From the NCBI GenBank assembly GCA_943912335.1, contig CALTUD010000020.1, positions 1 through 64,000 on the forward strand: a stretch of 64,000 nt of DNA. The letters are read 5' to 3'. Both the position numbers and the translations under genes were made by a program. The DNA comes from an uncultured Acetobacteraceae bacterium. GTDB lineage: Bacteria; Pseudomonadota; Alphaproteobacteria; Acetobacterales; Acetobacteraceae. Positions 25,524 through 34,903 of this stretch are shown here, piece after piece. How positions within the stretch are numbered: position 1 is the first letter of the stretch; each line of letters starts with the position of its first letter. The notes under the pieces were generated by a model, which saw only the letters and a list, made by a program, of their open reading frames with translations, searched no databases and was not told the DNA's origin.

Positions 25524-27254
25524 TCAACGCGCGTGGTTGAGCGCCGCGACCTTTTCGATGTCGGGCTCGGCCGGTTGCGGCCGGCCGAAGAAATAGCCCT
25601 GCACCTCGTCGCATCCTTCCTGAATCACGCAACGCAGATGCTCGCGGGTTTCCACGCCCTCCGCGACGGTTCGCACGCCCAGGCGTTTGCCGAGATCGGC
25701 GATGGCCCGGACCACGGCGGCGCATTCGGGCCTGCTGACGGCATCCCGGACGAACGAGCCGTCGATCTTGATCTTGTCGAACGGAAACGCCCGCAGATGG
25801 GTCAGCGAAGAATAGCCGGTGCCGAAATCGTCGAGCGCGATCCGCACCCCCATGTCGCGCAGCCGATGAAGATCGCTGCCGCCGCCATGCTTCTCGTCCA
25901 GAACGGCCGTTTCGGTGACTTCGATCTCCAGCCTGTTCGCGGGCAGGCCCGAGCTTTCCAGCGCGGAGAGAACGGTCTCGACGATCGTGTTCCGGCCGAG
26001 CTGCATCGCCGAAACGTTGACGGCGACGCGCGAGCCGTCCGCCCAGCCCACCGCTTCCCGGCAGGCGGTCTGCAGGACGAACGTGCCGATCCGGTCGATG
26101 AGCCCGCTCTGTTCGGCGATCGGAATGAACTCTGCGGGAGAGATCCAGCCGCGTTTGGGATGGTGCCATCGCACCAGCGCTTCCCGGGACGTCACGATCT
26201 CGGTTTCGGCATCCACGATCGGCTGGTAGAACACGAACAGCCCGTCGTTGTTGATGAGCGCTTCCCGAAGCTTGCCCTGAAGACGCACGCGTTCCTGGAA
26301 CTCGTCTTCCATGTCGCCGGAAAAGACACGGAAATGCCCTTTGCCGGAATTCTTCGCGGCGTAGAGCGCGATGTCGGCTCTGGCGAGAAGAAGATCGCTG
26401 GCGGTGCCGTGATAGGGCGCCAGGGCGATCCCGATCGACGCCCCGATCTGCGCGGGCCGGTCGTGGTCCAGCGTGTAGGGTGCCGTCAGCGCCTCGATGA
26501 GCCTGGCGGCGAGACATTCCGCAGCCGCAAGCTTCCCGTTGGGCATGAGCACGGCGAACTCGTCTCCACCCAGTCTTCCGATGATGCAGCCGTCGGCGTC
26601 GCAAACCTCGCGGATGCGATCCGCGACCTTACACAGCAGCTTGTCGCCCAGAAGATGACCGCCTGTGTCGTTGATGAGTTTGAAGCCGTCCAGATCGATA
26701 TAAAGAAGGCTCGCCCCGCTTCTGGAAAAGATCAGCTTGCTTCGGAGATGTTCCTGGAACGTCGTGCGGTTGGCCAAGCCCGTCAACGTGTCGAAATGCG
26801 CGAGTTGCAGGATGCGCTGTTCCGCCGCGACCTCCTTGGTGACGATCGCCCAGGTCAGCATGGGGCCGATATAGCTTCCATCCTCCGCGGTGACCGCGGT
26901 CACTTTCAGTTCCAGAACCTCCGAACCGAGCGTGATGCGCACGCTGTGCGGCAGATTGGCGGGATCGGACAGGATGCGACGCTGGTGCTCCGGGTGACGG
27001 TGGAACAGATCGATCGACGATCCGATCAGCGAATCCGCCTTGATCGGCAGGAGATGCTCGATGCGCCGGACCAGCGCCCGCGAGGTCTCGTTCACGTAGG
27101 TGATGAGGAACGTCTTCACATCGACCGTCATCACGGCCAGAGGCAGGTCGTCGAGCATCCGGCGCATCAACCGCCGTCCGCTTTCCCACTCGGGCGTCGT
27201 CGACCTGATATGGCGCTGTGGGGCCGGGGCGATAGCAAGTCCGATATCGCTCAT
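25524..27254 (-). CDS. PAS-GGDEF-EAL cyclic-di-GMP enzyme
   Basis: A 576-residue cytoplasmic protein with three parts. A PAS-like sensor (about 28-140, LDDLPLAVMTVDVKTFLITY) of the sort seen in chemotaxis sensors is followed by a diguanylate cyclase domain (about 148-315) with an intact GGDEF at 229-233. A phosphodiesterase domain (about 325-565) carries EAL at 358-360 in REALVRW, with NVSAMQL, EVTETAVL and DDFGTGYSSL. Both active sites look complete, so it could make or break cyclic-di-GMP depending on the PAS signal. The RxxD inhibitory site usually found before GGDEF is missing. It has no membrane segment. It is divergent from a small DUF4396 gene. Confidence 0.92.
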   Translation of the reverse strand: MSDIGLAIAPAPQRHIRSTTPEWESGRRLMRRMLDDLPLAVMTVDVKTFLITYVNETSRALVRRIEHLLPIKADSLIGSSIDLFHRHPEHQRRILSDPANLPHSVRITLGSEVLELKVTAVTAEDGSYIGPMLTWAIVTKEVAAEQRILQLAHFDTLTGLANRTTFQEHLRSKLIFSRSGASLLYIDLDGFKLINDTGGHLLGDKLLCKVADRIREVCDADGCIIGRLGGDEFAVLMPNGKLAAAECLAARLIEALTAPYTLDHDRPAQIGASIGIALAPYHGTASDLLLARADIALYAAKNSGKGHFRVFSGDMEDEFQERVRLQGKLREALINNDGLFVFYQPIVDAETEIVTSREALVRWHHPKRGWISPAEFIPIAEQSGLIDRIGTFVLQTACREAVGWADGSRVAVNVSAMQLGRNTIVETVLSALESSGLPANRLEIEVTETAVLDEKHGGGSDLHRLRDMGVRIALDDFGTGYSSLTHLRAFPFDKIKIDGSFVRDAVSRPECAAVVRAIADLGKRLGVRTVAEGVETREHLRCVIQEGCDEVQGYFFGRPQPAEPDIEKVAALNHAR

Positions 27255-27426
27255 CTTATCAGTGCCTCGGAACTCAAGACGTGATCACAATCACTGTCAC
27301 GTCTACCGGGAAGAGGTAAAGACTTCGCTAAAGGCGGAGGCGGCTTTCGCAGACGATCACGCCTCCTCGCCATCGCCCCAGGTACCCGCTGTTCCGCCCG
27401 GTTCTCGCGTTGAACCGGGTCTCTCC

Positions 27427-27672
27427 GTGCGCGACGGTCTCGTCGCGGCGATCAAGGCGGATACTTTGTCACTGCTGTCCTGGCAGACCGGCATGTTCGC
27501 GTTCATGGCCTTCGCGCACTTCGTCCTGTTCGCGCGGTTGTTCGGCACGCAGGTGAACGCGGAAAGTCCCGTGTTCCGGTTCGCGACGCAGGCGGCGATG
27601 CTCTGCGGATTCGTCCCGGCGTTTCCGATGAACCGCTGGTTGATCGGGATCGAGTTGAAAGATGGGATGTGA
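27427..27672 (+). CDS. Short DUF4396 membrane protein
   Basis: About 81 residues beginning at a GTG (SVRDGLVAAIKADTLSLLS). The frame is open further upstream, to about 27260, but without a good start. Two hydrophobic segments, TGMFAFMAFAHFVLFARLF and FATQAAMLCGFVPAFPMNRW, match the last two helices of DUF4396 proteins, including the usual ending (A/G)FxxAxPxNxWLI. Full-length members have four helices, so this is a short form of the family or a fragment. The function of the family is unknown. Confidence 0.6.
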   Translation: MRDGLVAAIKADTLSLLSWQTGMFAFMAFAHFVLFARLFGTQVNAESPVFRFATQAAMLCGFVPAFPMNRWLIGIELKDGM

Positions 27673-28160
27673 GAGGGGGGGCTTTGTTGGCCTTGTCCTG
27701 TGCGGGCATGAACCTGGCTGTCCGCTTCTGCAAAGGGCAGGGTAAGCGGCCTCCGCCGTCCGTGTCGCATTCGGCTGGTATCGACCTACGAGCGGACTCT
27801 CGCTGTCGTCGTCAGCATGTCCAGTTTTTCCCCAATCAGGATCGAAATTCGGGAAAAACCGGGTCAGTTCTGTAAGATTTCGAACTGCCGCGCGTATCCG
27901 ATTGACAGTTCACGGATCGGGAGATGAAGCGGTTGCGGTGAATATCAAGGTGGATGGATCCGGCTTTCTGAACGTCGGTGGCGTCAGCGGTTGCGATCGT
28001 CGGGTACAGGGTGGCACTGAGAAACTGCCCCGAACTGTCAGGATGAATCTTGCCTGCGCCAAGCGGATCGTCGTGCGCCATGGCCACCTTCCCGAGGCCA
28101 AGCTCGTGATGTCCGGCTCGGCTTCCCGCGATTGTCCATGCTGGCTGTATTTCTCCAGTT
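27673..28160. other. No gene recognised
   Basis: Almost 490 bases with overlapping short frames on both strands, none with a signature or a convincing ribosome-binding site. The composition is lower in G+C than the flanks, as in the next gene-free stretch at 28.9 kb, and decayed coding sequence is the likeliest content. Confidence 0.4.
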
Positions 28161-28901
28161 TCAACGAATCGCAAGGTTCTCCAACACCGCAGCGGCGAAC
28201 AGTTCTGTCTGTTCGAGCATCATGAGATGGCCCGTCCCGGGAATGACCTTGTCGGACGCGGCCTTGTCCGACAGCCAGCCCGGTACGCTCCAGCCGTCCC
28301 GGGAACGGGCACCGGAGAGGAGATGGATCGGCAGCCCCGATGCCGCCACCAAGCGAAGGCCGTCAAGGTAGGCGGCCTCGCCCGTCGCCGCGACGACAGC
28401 CCTGGCCTGGGCGCGAAGTGTGGATGCCGGCTGATTGGCGAGCCAGTCGGCAGCCGTGGCGAGATTGGTGGGCGTAGGCGGCACACCAGACCGCGCGAGC
28501 CATTCCGCGATGTCGGCCCGAAACCCGGAGACTTCCGCCTCGATCTCGGCGAGCGACCAATCTGCGATCTTCCGCGACCAGAAAGCGTCGTTGACCGTCA
28601 AATTGCCTTCGACGCTGGTCAACGAAAGGGTGAGTTCGGGATGCCGGCATGCGAACAGGACCCCGACCGCACCGCCCACGGAGTGGCCGACCACATTCAC
28701 CGGTTCGTTTACGCGTCCGCGCAGCCACGCGGCGACATGATCGGCCAGGTCCTGAAGTGTCCATGCCTCGGGCGCACCCTCGCGGTAAGCGCCATAGCCG
28801 ATCAGGTCGGGAGCGAGGACACGGACATCGCCAAAGGCGGCGACGATGGCCGGCGCGCTTAGGGAGCCGAACAGCCCGTGGATGAGGAGAACGGGAGGCA
28901 T
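28161..28901 (-). CDS. Alpha/beta fold hydrolase
   Basis: A 246-residue alpha/beta hydrolase with the start at the ATG giving MPPVLLIHGLFGSL; the open frame runs far upstream but without similarity. VLLIHGLFG holds the HG oxyanion motif, VVGHSVGGAVG the nucleophile Ser, and GTGHLMMLEQ the catalytic His. The acid is probably the Asp in SGARSRDGW. A cap of about 80 residues lies between the nucleophile and the acid. The substrate (ester, lactone or haloperoxidase-like) is not evident. It is a single gene in a gene-poor stretch. Confidence 0.8.
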   Translation of the reverse strand: MPPVLLIHGLFGSLSAPAIVAAFGDVRVLAPDLIGYGAYREGAPEAWTLQDLADHVAAWLRGRVNEPVNVVGHSVGGAVGVLFACRHPELTLSLTSVEGNLTVNDAFWSRKIADWSLAEIEAEVSGFRADIAEWLARSGVPPTPTNLATAADWLANQPASTLRAQARAVVAATGEAAYLDGLRLVAASGLPIHLLSGARSRDGWSVPGWLSDKAASDKVIPGTGHLMMLEQTELFAAAVLENLAIR

Positions 28902-29586
28902 GAAGCGCCTTTCTGTGCGTAAGCTTGCGTCGATACGGCGCCCCATCGAAATAGGAGAGTCGGGTATTCGATCGCTCTGCCATCCGACAATCACCGAAGG
29001 TCGGTCCTTACCACGGCCATTCCGTCTGATGCACTCGCAGACGATTCCCGCGGCGGAACCTGGAGCGGTAAACCTGGGGCCTCTCGCGACGAGGTGGCGC
29101 TGTGATCGCTTTCCACCAGACTCGGTCTTCCATCTTGGCGGCCGCGCCAGGCCGTGGGGGGGCGGAAGCGGAAGGTCAGCTCTGGATAGAAGGCGGCAGT
29201 GCGCGAGCCTTTTATTTGCCTGCCGAGCGACCGACTGCTGTCGTCCCAATTGGTGGGCGGTAAGCGGAATGCCACCCCTGGCGGACATCGAGGACGGGGA
29301 CGTATTCACTACTTATCGGCCGATGTTGTCTCATCGTCAGTAGTTTGGTCCTGGATATGACGATGGCAGACTGCCCTGCGACGGCATAAGCGGGCCATCT
29401 ACAGGTTATCCATTCTTGTCAAAGCCCTTTTGGAACTCGGGTTCATGGACTCTGCTGTTGGGCGAAAAGGTGATTCATCCTCGGGATGCGGACACCTCAA
29501 GCCGGAGCACGTATGGCAGCTCCCTTCCGCAAGGCGGCGCACCGTTCCCGGCACGCCGCCCCCTCAAACCGAATCCTGACGCCCGA
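28902..29586. other. Long gene-free stretch
   Basis: About 690 bases between the hydrolase start and the katG stop. I see no gene. It is richer in A/T than its surroundings and contains only short frames. The hydrolase promoter should lie near 28902-28980. I found no tRNA, repeat or insertion-sequence end. Confidence 0.4.
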
Positions 29587-31839
29587 TCAGCCCTTGGCGA
29601 ACAACGCCGCCGGGTTGGTCGACACGTCGTAGCGGTCGAGGTTCATCACCTTGGTCCACACGGCCACGAAATCGGCGACGAAGGCCGCTTCGGAGTCGGT
29701 GCAGCCGAACACTTCGGAAATGCCGCGCAGGATCGAGTTCGAACCGAAGATCAGGTCGGACCGGCTGGCGGTCCAGCGCAGATCGCCGGTGCGACGGTCG
29801 CGGCCCTCGAAGCGTTCGTCGTCCGTGCCCGGAACGGCGGCCCAGGTGGTGCTCATGTCGAGCAGGTTGCGGAAGAAGTCGTTGCTCAGCACGCCGGGGC
29901 GGTCGGTGAACACGCCCAGCTTGCTGCCGCCATGGTTGGCGCCGAGCACGCGCAATCCGCCGAGCAGGACGGTCATTTCCGGGCCGGTCAGAGTCAGCAG
30001 ATGGGCGCGATCGACGAGGTGCACCTCCTCGGTCTTGCCGCGGGCATGGCCGACATAGTTGCGGAACCCGTCCATCCTCGGCTCGAGCACGGCGAAGGAG
30101 TGGACATCGGTCTGCTCCTGCGTCGCGTCGGTGCGGCCGGGGACGAAGCGGACGCTTACGTCATGGCCGCCATCCTTCGCCGCCTTCTCCACGGCAGCCG
30201 AGCCGGCCAGCACGATCAGATCGGCGAGCGACACTTTTTTGCCGCCGGTCTGGGCCGCATTGAACTCGTTCTGGATCGCTTCCAGCGTGCCGAGAACCGT
30301 AGCCAGCTCGGCCGGCTCGTTGACCGCCCAGTCCTTCTGCGGGGCGAGACGGAGGCGCGCGCCGTTGGCACCGCCGCGCTTGTCCGTGCCGCGGAACGTT
30401 GAGGCCGACTTCCAGGCGGTGGAGACGAGCTGGGCCACGGTCAGGCCGCTGTTCAGCACCTTCTCCTTCAGCGCGGCCTGATCGGCCTCGTCGATCAGCG
30501 GATGATCCACGGCCGGGACCGGGTCCTGCCAGAGCAGCTGCTCGGCGGGAACGTCCGGGCCGAGATAGCGGGCGACCGGCCCCATGTCGCGATGGGTCAG
30601 CTTGAACCAGGCGCGGGCGAAGGCGTCGGCGAACGCCTCGTGATCGGCGTGGAAGCGCCTGGAGATCTCGAGATAGGCCGGGTCGGTGATCAGCGCCATG
30701 TCGGAGGTGTACATCTGCGGCGCGTGGCGCTTGGCCGGATCGTGCGCGTCGGGAACCATGTCGGACGCGGCGCCGTCCTTCGGGAACCACTGCCAGCCGC
30801 CGCCGGGACCCTTCTTCAGCTCCCACTCGAAGCCGAACAGATTGTCGAAATAGCCGCTGTCCCACCGGGTCGGCTCGCTGGTCCAGGCGCCTTCGAGCCC
30901 GGACGAGATCGCGTCCTTGCCCTTGCCGGTGCCGAAGCGGTTCTTCCAGCCGAGGCCCATCTGCTCGATGGAGGCGGCTTCCGGCTCGGGGCCCACGAAC
31001 TCCTCGGCGCTGGCCGCGCCATGGCCCTTGCCGAAGGTGTGGCCGCCGGCGATCAGGGCGACGGTTTCCTCGTCGTTCATCGCCATGCGGGCGAAGGTCT
31101 CGCGGATGTCGCGGGCCGAGCGCATCGGGTCCGGCTGGCCGTTCGGGCCTTCCGGGTTCACGTAGATCAGCCCCATCTGCACAGCGCCGAGATAGTCCTG
31201 CAGCTCGCGGTCGCCGCTGTAGCGTGTGTCGCCGAGCCAGGTGTCCTCGGGGCCCCAGTTGATGTCCTCTTCCGGCTCCCACACATCGGCGCGGCCGCCG
31301 GCGAAGCCGAAGGTCTTCAGCCCCATGGATTCCAGGGCGCAGGTGCCGGTCAGCACCATCAGATCGGCCCAGCTCAGCTTGCGGCCGTATTTCTGCTTGA
31401 TCGGCCAGAGCAGCAGGCGCGCCTTGTCGAGATTGGCGTTGTCGGGCCAGGAGTTCAGCGGCGCGAAACGCTGCGTGCCGGAGCCGGCGCCACCGCGCCC
31501 GTCGCCGACGCGATAGGTGCCGGCGCTGTGCCAGGCCATGCGGATGAAGAGCGGGCCGTAATGGCCGTAATCCGCCGGCCACCAGTCCTGCGAGGTCTTC
31601 ATCAGCGCGAAGATGTCCGCCTTCACGGCGGCGAGGTCGAGCGTCTTGAACTCGGCGGCGTAGTCGAACTCCGCCTTCAGCGGGTTGGCCTGCACCGAAT
31701 GCTGGTGAAGGATCTTCAGGTTGAGGGCGTTCGGCCACCATTCCTGGTTGGAGCGCGGCCAGGCGGCCGAGGTCTTGGCCGAGTTGCCGGTCGCGGCGCC
31801 GTGCACCACCGGGCACTTGCCGACATTGTCTCCGTCCAT
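29587..31839 (-). CDS. katG: Catalase-peroxidase
   Basis: A 750-residue bifunctional haem enzyme that removes hydrogen peroxide. The distal haem pocket RMAWHSAGTYR gives Arg100, Trp103 and His104. The Tyr of the Met-Tyr-Trp crosslink is in GLIYVNPEGPNG. The proximal His is in IAGGHTFGKGHGA. The second, haem-less peroxidase-like domain (about 430-750) is complete, including GANGARLRLAPQKDW. Full length, no signal peptide, cytoplasmic. It is monocistronic with about 310 bp upstream. No oxyR-type regulator gene lies next to it. Confidence 0.96.
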   Translation of the reverse strand: MDGDNVGKCPVVHGAATGNSAKTSAAWPRSNQEWWPNALNLKILHQHSVQANPLKAEFDYAAEFKTLDLAAVKADIFALMKTSQDWWPADYGHYGPLFIRMAWHSAGTYRVGDGRGGAGSGTQRFAPLNSWPDNANLDKARLLLWPIKQKYGRKLSWADLMVLTGTCALESMGLKTFGFAGGRADVWEPEEDINWGPEDTWLGDTRYSGDRELQDYLGAVQMGLIYVNPEGPNGQPDPMRSARDIRETFARMAMNDEETVALIAGGHTFGKGHGAASAEEFVGPEPEAASIEQMGLGWKNRFGTGKGKDAISSGLEGAWTSEPTRWDSGYFDNLFGFEWELKKGPGGGWQWFPKDGAASDMVPDAHDPAKRHAPQMYTSDMALITDPAYLEISRRFHADHEAFADAFARAWFKLTHRDMGPVARYLGPDVPAEQLLWQDPVPAVDHPLIDEADQAALKEKVLNSGLTVAQLVSTAWKSASTFRGTDKRGGANGARLRLAPQKDWAVNEPAELATVLGTLEAIQNEFNAAQTGGKKVSLADLIVLAGSAAVEKAAKDGGHDVSVRFVPGRTDATQEQTDVHSFAVLEPRMDGFRNYVGHARGKTEEVHLVDRAHLLTLTGPEMTVLLGGLRVLGANHGGSKLGVFTDRPGVLSNDFFRNLLDMSTTWAAVPGTDDERFEGRDRRTGDLRWTASRSDLIFGSNSILRGISEVFGCTDSEAAFVADFVAVWTKVMNLDRYDVSTNPAALFAKG

Positions 31840-32150
31840 GGTTTCCTCCGTTTACGGTCCGTGCCCGTGTTTCGGGCCGGGGAGCGGGTTCGTCCCGCTT
31901 CCCGCGACCTTAGGCGAGCCAGTGCCCGGACCCTAGCCGCGACGGCGGAAGCAGGATAATCGGCCGCTCCTATCGACCCGATCGCCGCCTCCTATCGTGG
32001 AGGGTGTTTCGGAAAATCTTCTATGCGTGGCAGGGGCGTTCTGTCCGGACCGTCTTGGCACGACCGAAAATCCTTCACGAAACCGTCAAACGGGCGCGCT
32101 CTTTATGGGCCTTTGCGCGGAACGTTCTGCCGTCCGGGAAGCGGTCCCGG
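31840..32150. other. katG upstream region, no gene
   Basis: About 310 bases between the katG start and the stop of the CorC-like gene. It should hold the katG promoter and any peroxide-responsive operator, plus the end of the CorC-like transcript. The first 130 bases upstream of katG are GC-rich; the part around 32000-32090 is more mixed. I could not identify a specific site. Confidence 0.4.
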
Positions 32151-33533
32151 TCACCCTTTCCGCGTCACCAGCAACTGGTTGATCCGGAACCCGTCCACAT
32201 CCACCACCTCGAAGGTGAAGCCGCCTGCCTCGATGCGGTCGGCCTTGCGCGCCACGCGTCGCATCTTGTGCATCACGAAGCCGCCGATGGTCTCGTAGGC
32301 GCCGGTCTGCGCGCCCATCGCGCCGAGCCCGATCTCGCCATTGCCCAGCCCCAAGGCGCGGGCCACGTCGCCCAGATCGGCGATTCCGTCCACCAGCCAG
32401 CTGTTCTCGTCGCGGCGCACGATCGCCTGCTCCTCGAACGGGTTGGCCAGACCGTCCATCAGCGCGCCCATGATGTCCTTGAACGTCACGATGCCGACCA
32501 CGACGGCGTATTCGCTGACGATCAGGGCGAAACCGGCGCCGTGCTGCTCGAACGCCCCCAGCGCCTGCCAGAGATTCAGCGTTTCCGGCAGCGAGAGCAC
32601 GTCGCGGCGCATCTTGGCGAGCACGCGCGCACCCGGCGCCGACGGCACGCCGGCCTGGGGCGGCGGCTCCACGGCGACCGGGTCCGACGGCGTCTCGCCC
32701 ACCATCACCGCCAGAACGTCCTCGGCGCGGATGGAGCCGATCACACGGTCGAGCCCGCCATCGCAGAGCGGATAGCGCGAATACGGCTTGGCGCGGACCT
32801 TCTCGCGCTGACGTTCCAGGCTTTCGCGGATGTCGAGGTAGACGATGTCGTCGCGCGGCGTCATCGCCGAGGTAATCCAGCGATCCTGCAAACCCAGCAC
32901 GTTCTGGATCAGCCGGTGCTCCTGCTCCAGCAGCACGCCGGAGGCGGTGCCGGCCGCCAGCATCGCCCGCAGGTCTTCCGGCGTCACGTGATCCGCCGTC
33001 GGCGCTACGGGGATGCGCAAGGCCCGCAGAAGCGCGTCGGCGATGCGCGAGAACACCCAGACGAACGGAAACAGCACACGCACCGCCAACTGCGGGAACC
33101 AGCCGACGGCCAGCGCCACACGGTCCGGCGCCAGCATCGCGATGCGCTTGGGCAGAAGATCGGCGAACAGAACGAACAGGAACGTCACCAGGCAGAAGCC
33201 GAGCACCGCGCCGAGCTGCGCGCTGCGGTCCGGCGACAGGCCGCATTCGGCCAGCAGCGCCGCGATCTCCGGTCCCACCAGACCGTCCGAGGCGATGCCG
33301 CCCAGCACGCCCACGGCGTTCAAACAGATCTGCAGAACCGTGATCACCTGGCCGCTGTTGCGGCGAAGGGCCAGGAAGCGGATCGCCCGACGGTCGCCGC
33401 GCTCGGCCTCGTTGCGCATGCGCGAGTCGCGTGCGGCGGCGAAGGAGATCTCCGACATGGAGATCAGCACGCTGAGCGCGACGAGGGCTGCGATCACGGC
33501 GAGGCCGAGAAACAAGCTCATGATACGGTCCAA
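32151..33533 (-). CDS. CNNM/CorC (HlyC) family membrane protein with CBS pair
   Basis: A 460-residue protein with an N-terminal DUF21/CNNM membrane domain (about 1-190, four hydrophobic segments, with SMSEISFAAARDSR and FADLLPKRIAML). A CBS pair follows (about 215-380, ITSAMTPRDDIVYLDI and GFALIVSEYAVVVGIVTFKDIM), then a C-terminal CorC_HlyC transporter-associated domain (DENSWLVDGIADLGDVARALGL). The family (YfjD, YtfL, PaeA and others) is linked to magnesium, cobalt or polyamine efflux; older annotations say hemolysin. The region between the two CBS units carries a Pro/Ala-rich insert. It is a single gene. Confidence 0.9.
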   Translation of the reverse strand: MDRIMSLFLGLAVIAALVALSVLISMSEISFAAARDSRMRNEAERGDRRAIRFLALRRNSGQVITVLQICLNAVGVLGGIASDGLVGPEIAALLAECGLSPDRSAQLGAVLGFCLVTFLFVLFADLLPKRIAMLAPDRVALAVGWFPQLAVRVLFPFVWVFSRIADALLRALRIPVAPTADHVTPEDLRAMLAAGTASGVLLEQEHRLIQNVLGLQDRWITSAMTPRDDIVYLDIRESLERQREKVRAKPYSRYPLCDGGLDRVIGSIRAEDVLAVMVGETPSDPVAVEPPPQAGVPSAPGARVLAKMRRDVLSLPETLNLWQALGAFEQHGAGFALIVSEYAVVVGIVTFKDIMGALMDGLANPFEEQAIVRRDENSWLVDGIADLGDVARALGLGNGEIGLGAMGAQTGAYETIGGFVMHKMRRVARKADRIEAGGFTFEVVDVDGFRINQLLVTRKG

Positions 33534-33690
33534 AAACGATCAACCGCCGCCCCGGGATCGGAACGGCGGTCGCGGGAATGCGCGCGATCGAACGGACCGG
33601 CGCGTGTCGATCGGCAAACTATCAGATCGCACCGTCCGGCGCACGGCATGCGTCCCCTGCGGGAAACGGATGCCACACGATTGAAACAGT

Positions 33691-34803
33691 TCAGTTCAGC
33701 GTGGCGAGCGCCGCGCGATCGAAGCCGGCCAGTTCGTCCTCCCGGCCGTCGCGCACCTTCCGGACCCAGTCCGCATCGCTCAGCAGGGCGCGTCCGACCG
33801 CGATCAGATCGAACTCGTCCCGCTCCATGCGCTCCACCAGACGGTCCAGACCCACTCCGGTCGAGGCCTCGCCGCCGAAGGCGGAAATGAAATCGCCCGA
33901 AAGCCCGACCGAGCCTACGCTGATGGTGGTGGCGCCGGTCAGCTTCTTGGCCCAGCCGGCGAAATTGAGGCCGTTCTCGCCGTCGATCTCGGGAAATTCC
34001 GGCTCCCAGAAACGGCGCTGCGAGCAATGCAGCACGTCCACTCCGGCCTCCACCAGCGGGCCGAGCCAGTCTTCCATCAGCGCCGGGGTTTCGGCGAGCC
34101 GGGCGGCGTAATCCTGCTGCTTCCACTGGCTGACGCGCAGGATCACCGGGAAATCCGGCCCCACCGCCGCGCGGATCGCCGACACGATCTCGGCCGCGAA
34201 GCGAGAACGCTGCCGCAACGTCTCCCCGCCATATTGGTCGTCGCGCCGGTTGGTGCCGGACCAGAAGAACTGGTCGATCAGATAGCCATGCGCGCCATGG
34301 ATCTCGACCGTGTCGAAGCCGAGCCGCTTCGCATCGGCGGCGGCGCGAGCGAAGGCCGACACCGTGTCGGCAATGTCGGTCTCCAACATCGTCGTGCCGC
34401 GCTCCTTGCCGGGCGCCACCAGACCGGACGGGCTTTCCACAGTCTGTTCCGGCTCCCAGCCGCTCTGCCCGCGCACGGAGCCGGTGTGCCAGATCTGCGG
34501 CCCCATGCGCCCGCCGGCCGCATGCACGGCGTCGATCACCCCCTGCCATCCGGCCAAGGGCGCGTCGCCATGGAAGAACGGGATCGCCGGCTCGTTTCGG
34601 CTCTGCGGCCGGTCCACCACCGTGCCTTCGGACAGGATCAGCCCCACGCCGCCTTCGGCACGACGGCGGTAATAGGCGGCGATCTGCTCGGTCGGCACGC
34701 CGCCGGGCGCGAAGGTCCGGGTCATCGGCGCCATGACGATGCGGTTGTCGAGGGCAAGGGAACCGATCCGCAACGGGCGGAACAGGGTATCGGTCGGACG
34801 CAT
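33691..34803 (-). CDS. Old Yellow Enzyme family NADH:flavin oxidoreductase
   Basis: A 370-residue FMN-dependent TIM-barrel reductase. Typical blocks are LDNRIVMAPMTR, VGLILSEGTVVD, VEIHGAHGYLIDQFF, YGGETLRQRSRFAAEIV, and near the end FDLIAVGRALLSDADWV. The family reduces activated double bonds of enones and nitro compounds. The ATG at 34803 has GGAG eight bases upstream and is preferred over a GTG three codons earlier. It is divergent from an HxlR-type regulator with a 100-bp shared promoter region, a classical regulator-target layout for electrophile or quinone stress. Confidence 0.92.
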   Translation of the reverse strand: MRPTDTLFRPLRIGSLALDNRIVMAPMTRTFAPGGVPTEQIAAYYRRRAEGGVGLILSEGTVVDRPQSRNEPAIPFFHGDAPLAGWQGVIDAVHAAGGRMGPQIWHTGSVRGQSGWEPEQTVESPSGLVAPGKERGTTMLETDIADTVSAFARAAADAKRLGFDTVEIHGAHGYLIDQFFWSGTNRRDDQYGGETLRQRSRFAAEIVSAIRAAVGPDFPVILRVSQWKQQDYAARLAETPALMEDWLGPLVEAGVDVLHCSQRRFWEPEFPEIDGENGLNFAGWAKKLTGATTISVGSVGLSGDFISAFGGEASTGVGLDRLVERMERDEFDLIAVGRALLSDADWVRKVRDGREDELAGFDRAALATLN

Positions 34804-34822
34804 ACGGAACACTCCGGTTTTC

Positions 34823-34884
34823 GGCGCCGATTAGGTATATCGGGGAAACCTGGCGTCAATAACGCACCGTCCGGCGCCTAGGTA
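34823..34884. promoter_or_regulatory. Direct repeat in the divergent OYE/HxlR promoter (candidate operator)
   Basis: The intergenic region holds two similar blocks in the same orientation: GGCGCCGATTAGGTA from 34823 and GGCGCCTAGGTA from 34873, whose GGCGCC parts start exactly 50 bp apart, about five helical turns. They lie between the two start codons, where a dimeric winged-helix regulator would be expected to bind. That they are the operator is inference. Confidence 0.35.
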
Positions 34885-34903
34885 GGATTGCGGATACCGA
34901 CCC

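Noticed and set aside
27673..28160. Small frames on both strands between the DUF4396 gene and the hydrolase
   Set aside because: None has a recognisable motif, a good start or a composition like the neighbouring genes.
28846..29343. Open frames of up to 165 codons between the hydrolase and katG
   Set aside because: They overlap each other on both strands, lack ribosome-binding sites and have no protein-like pattern.
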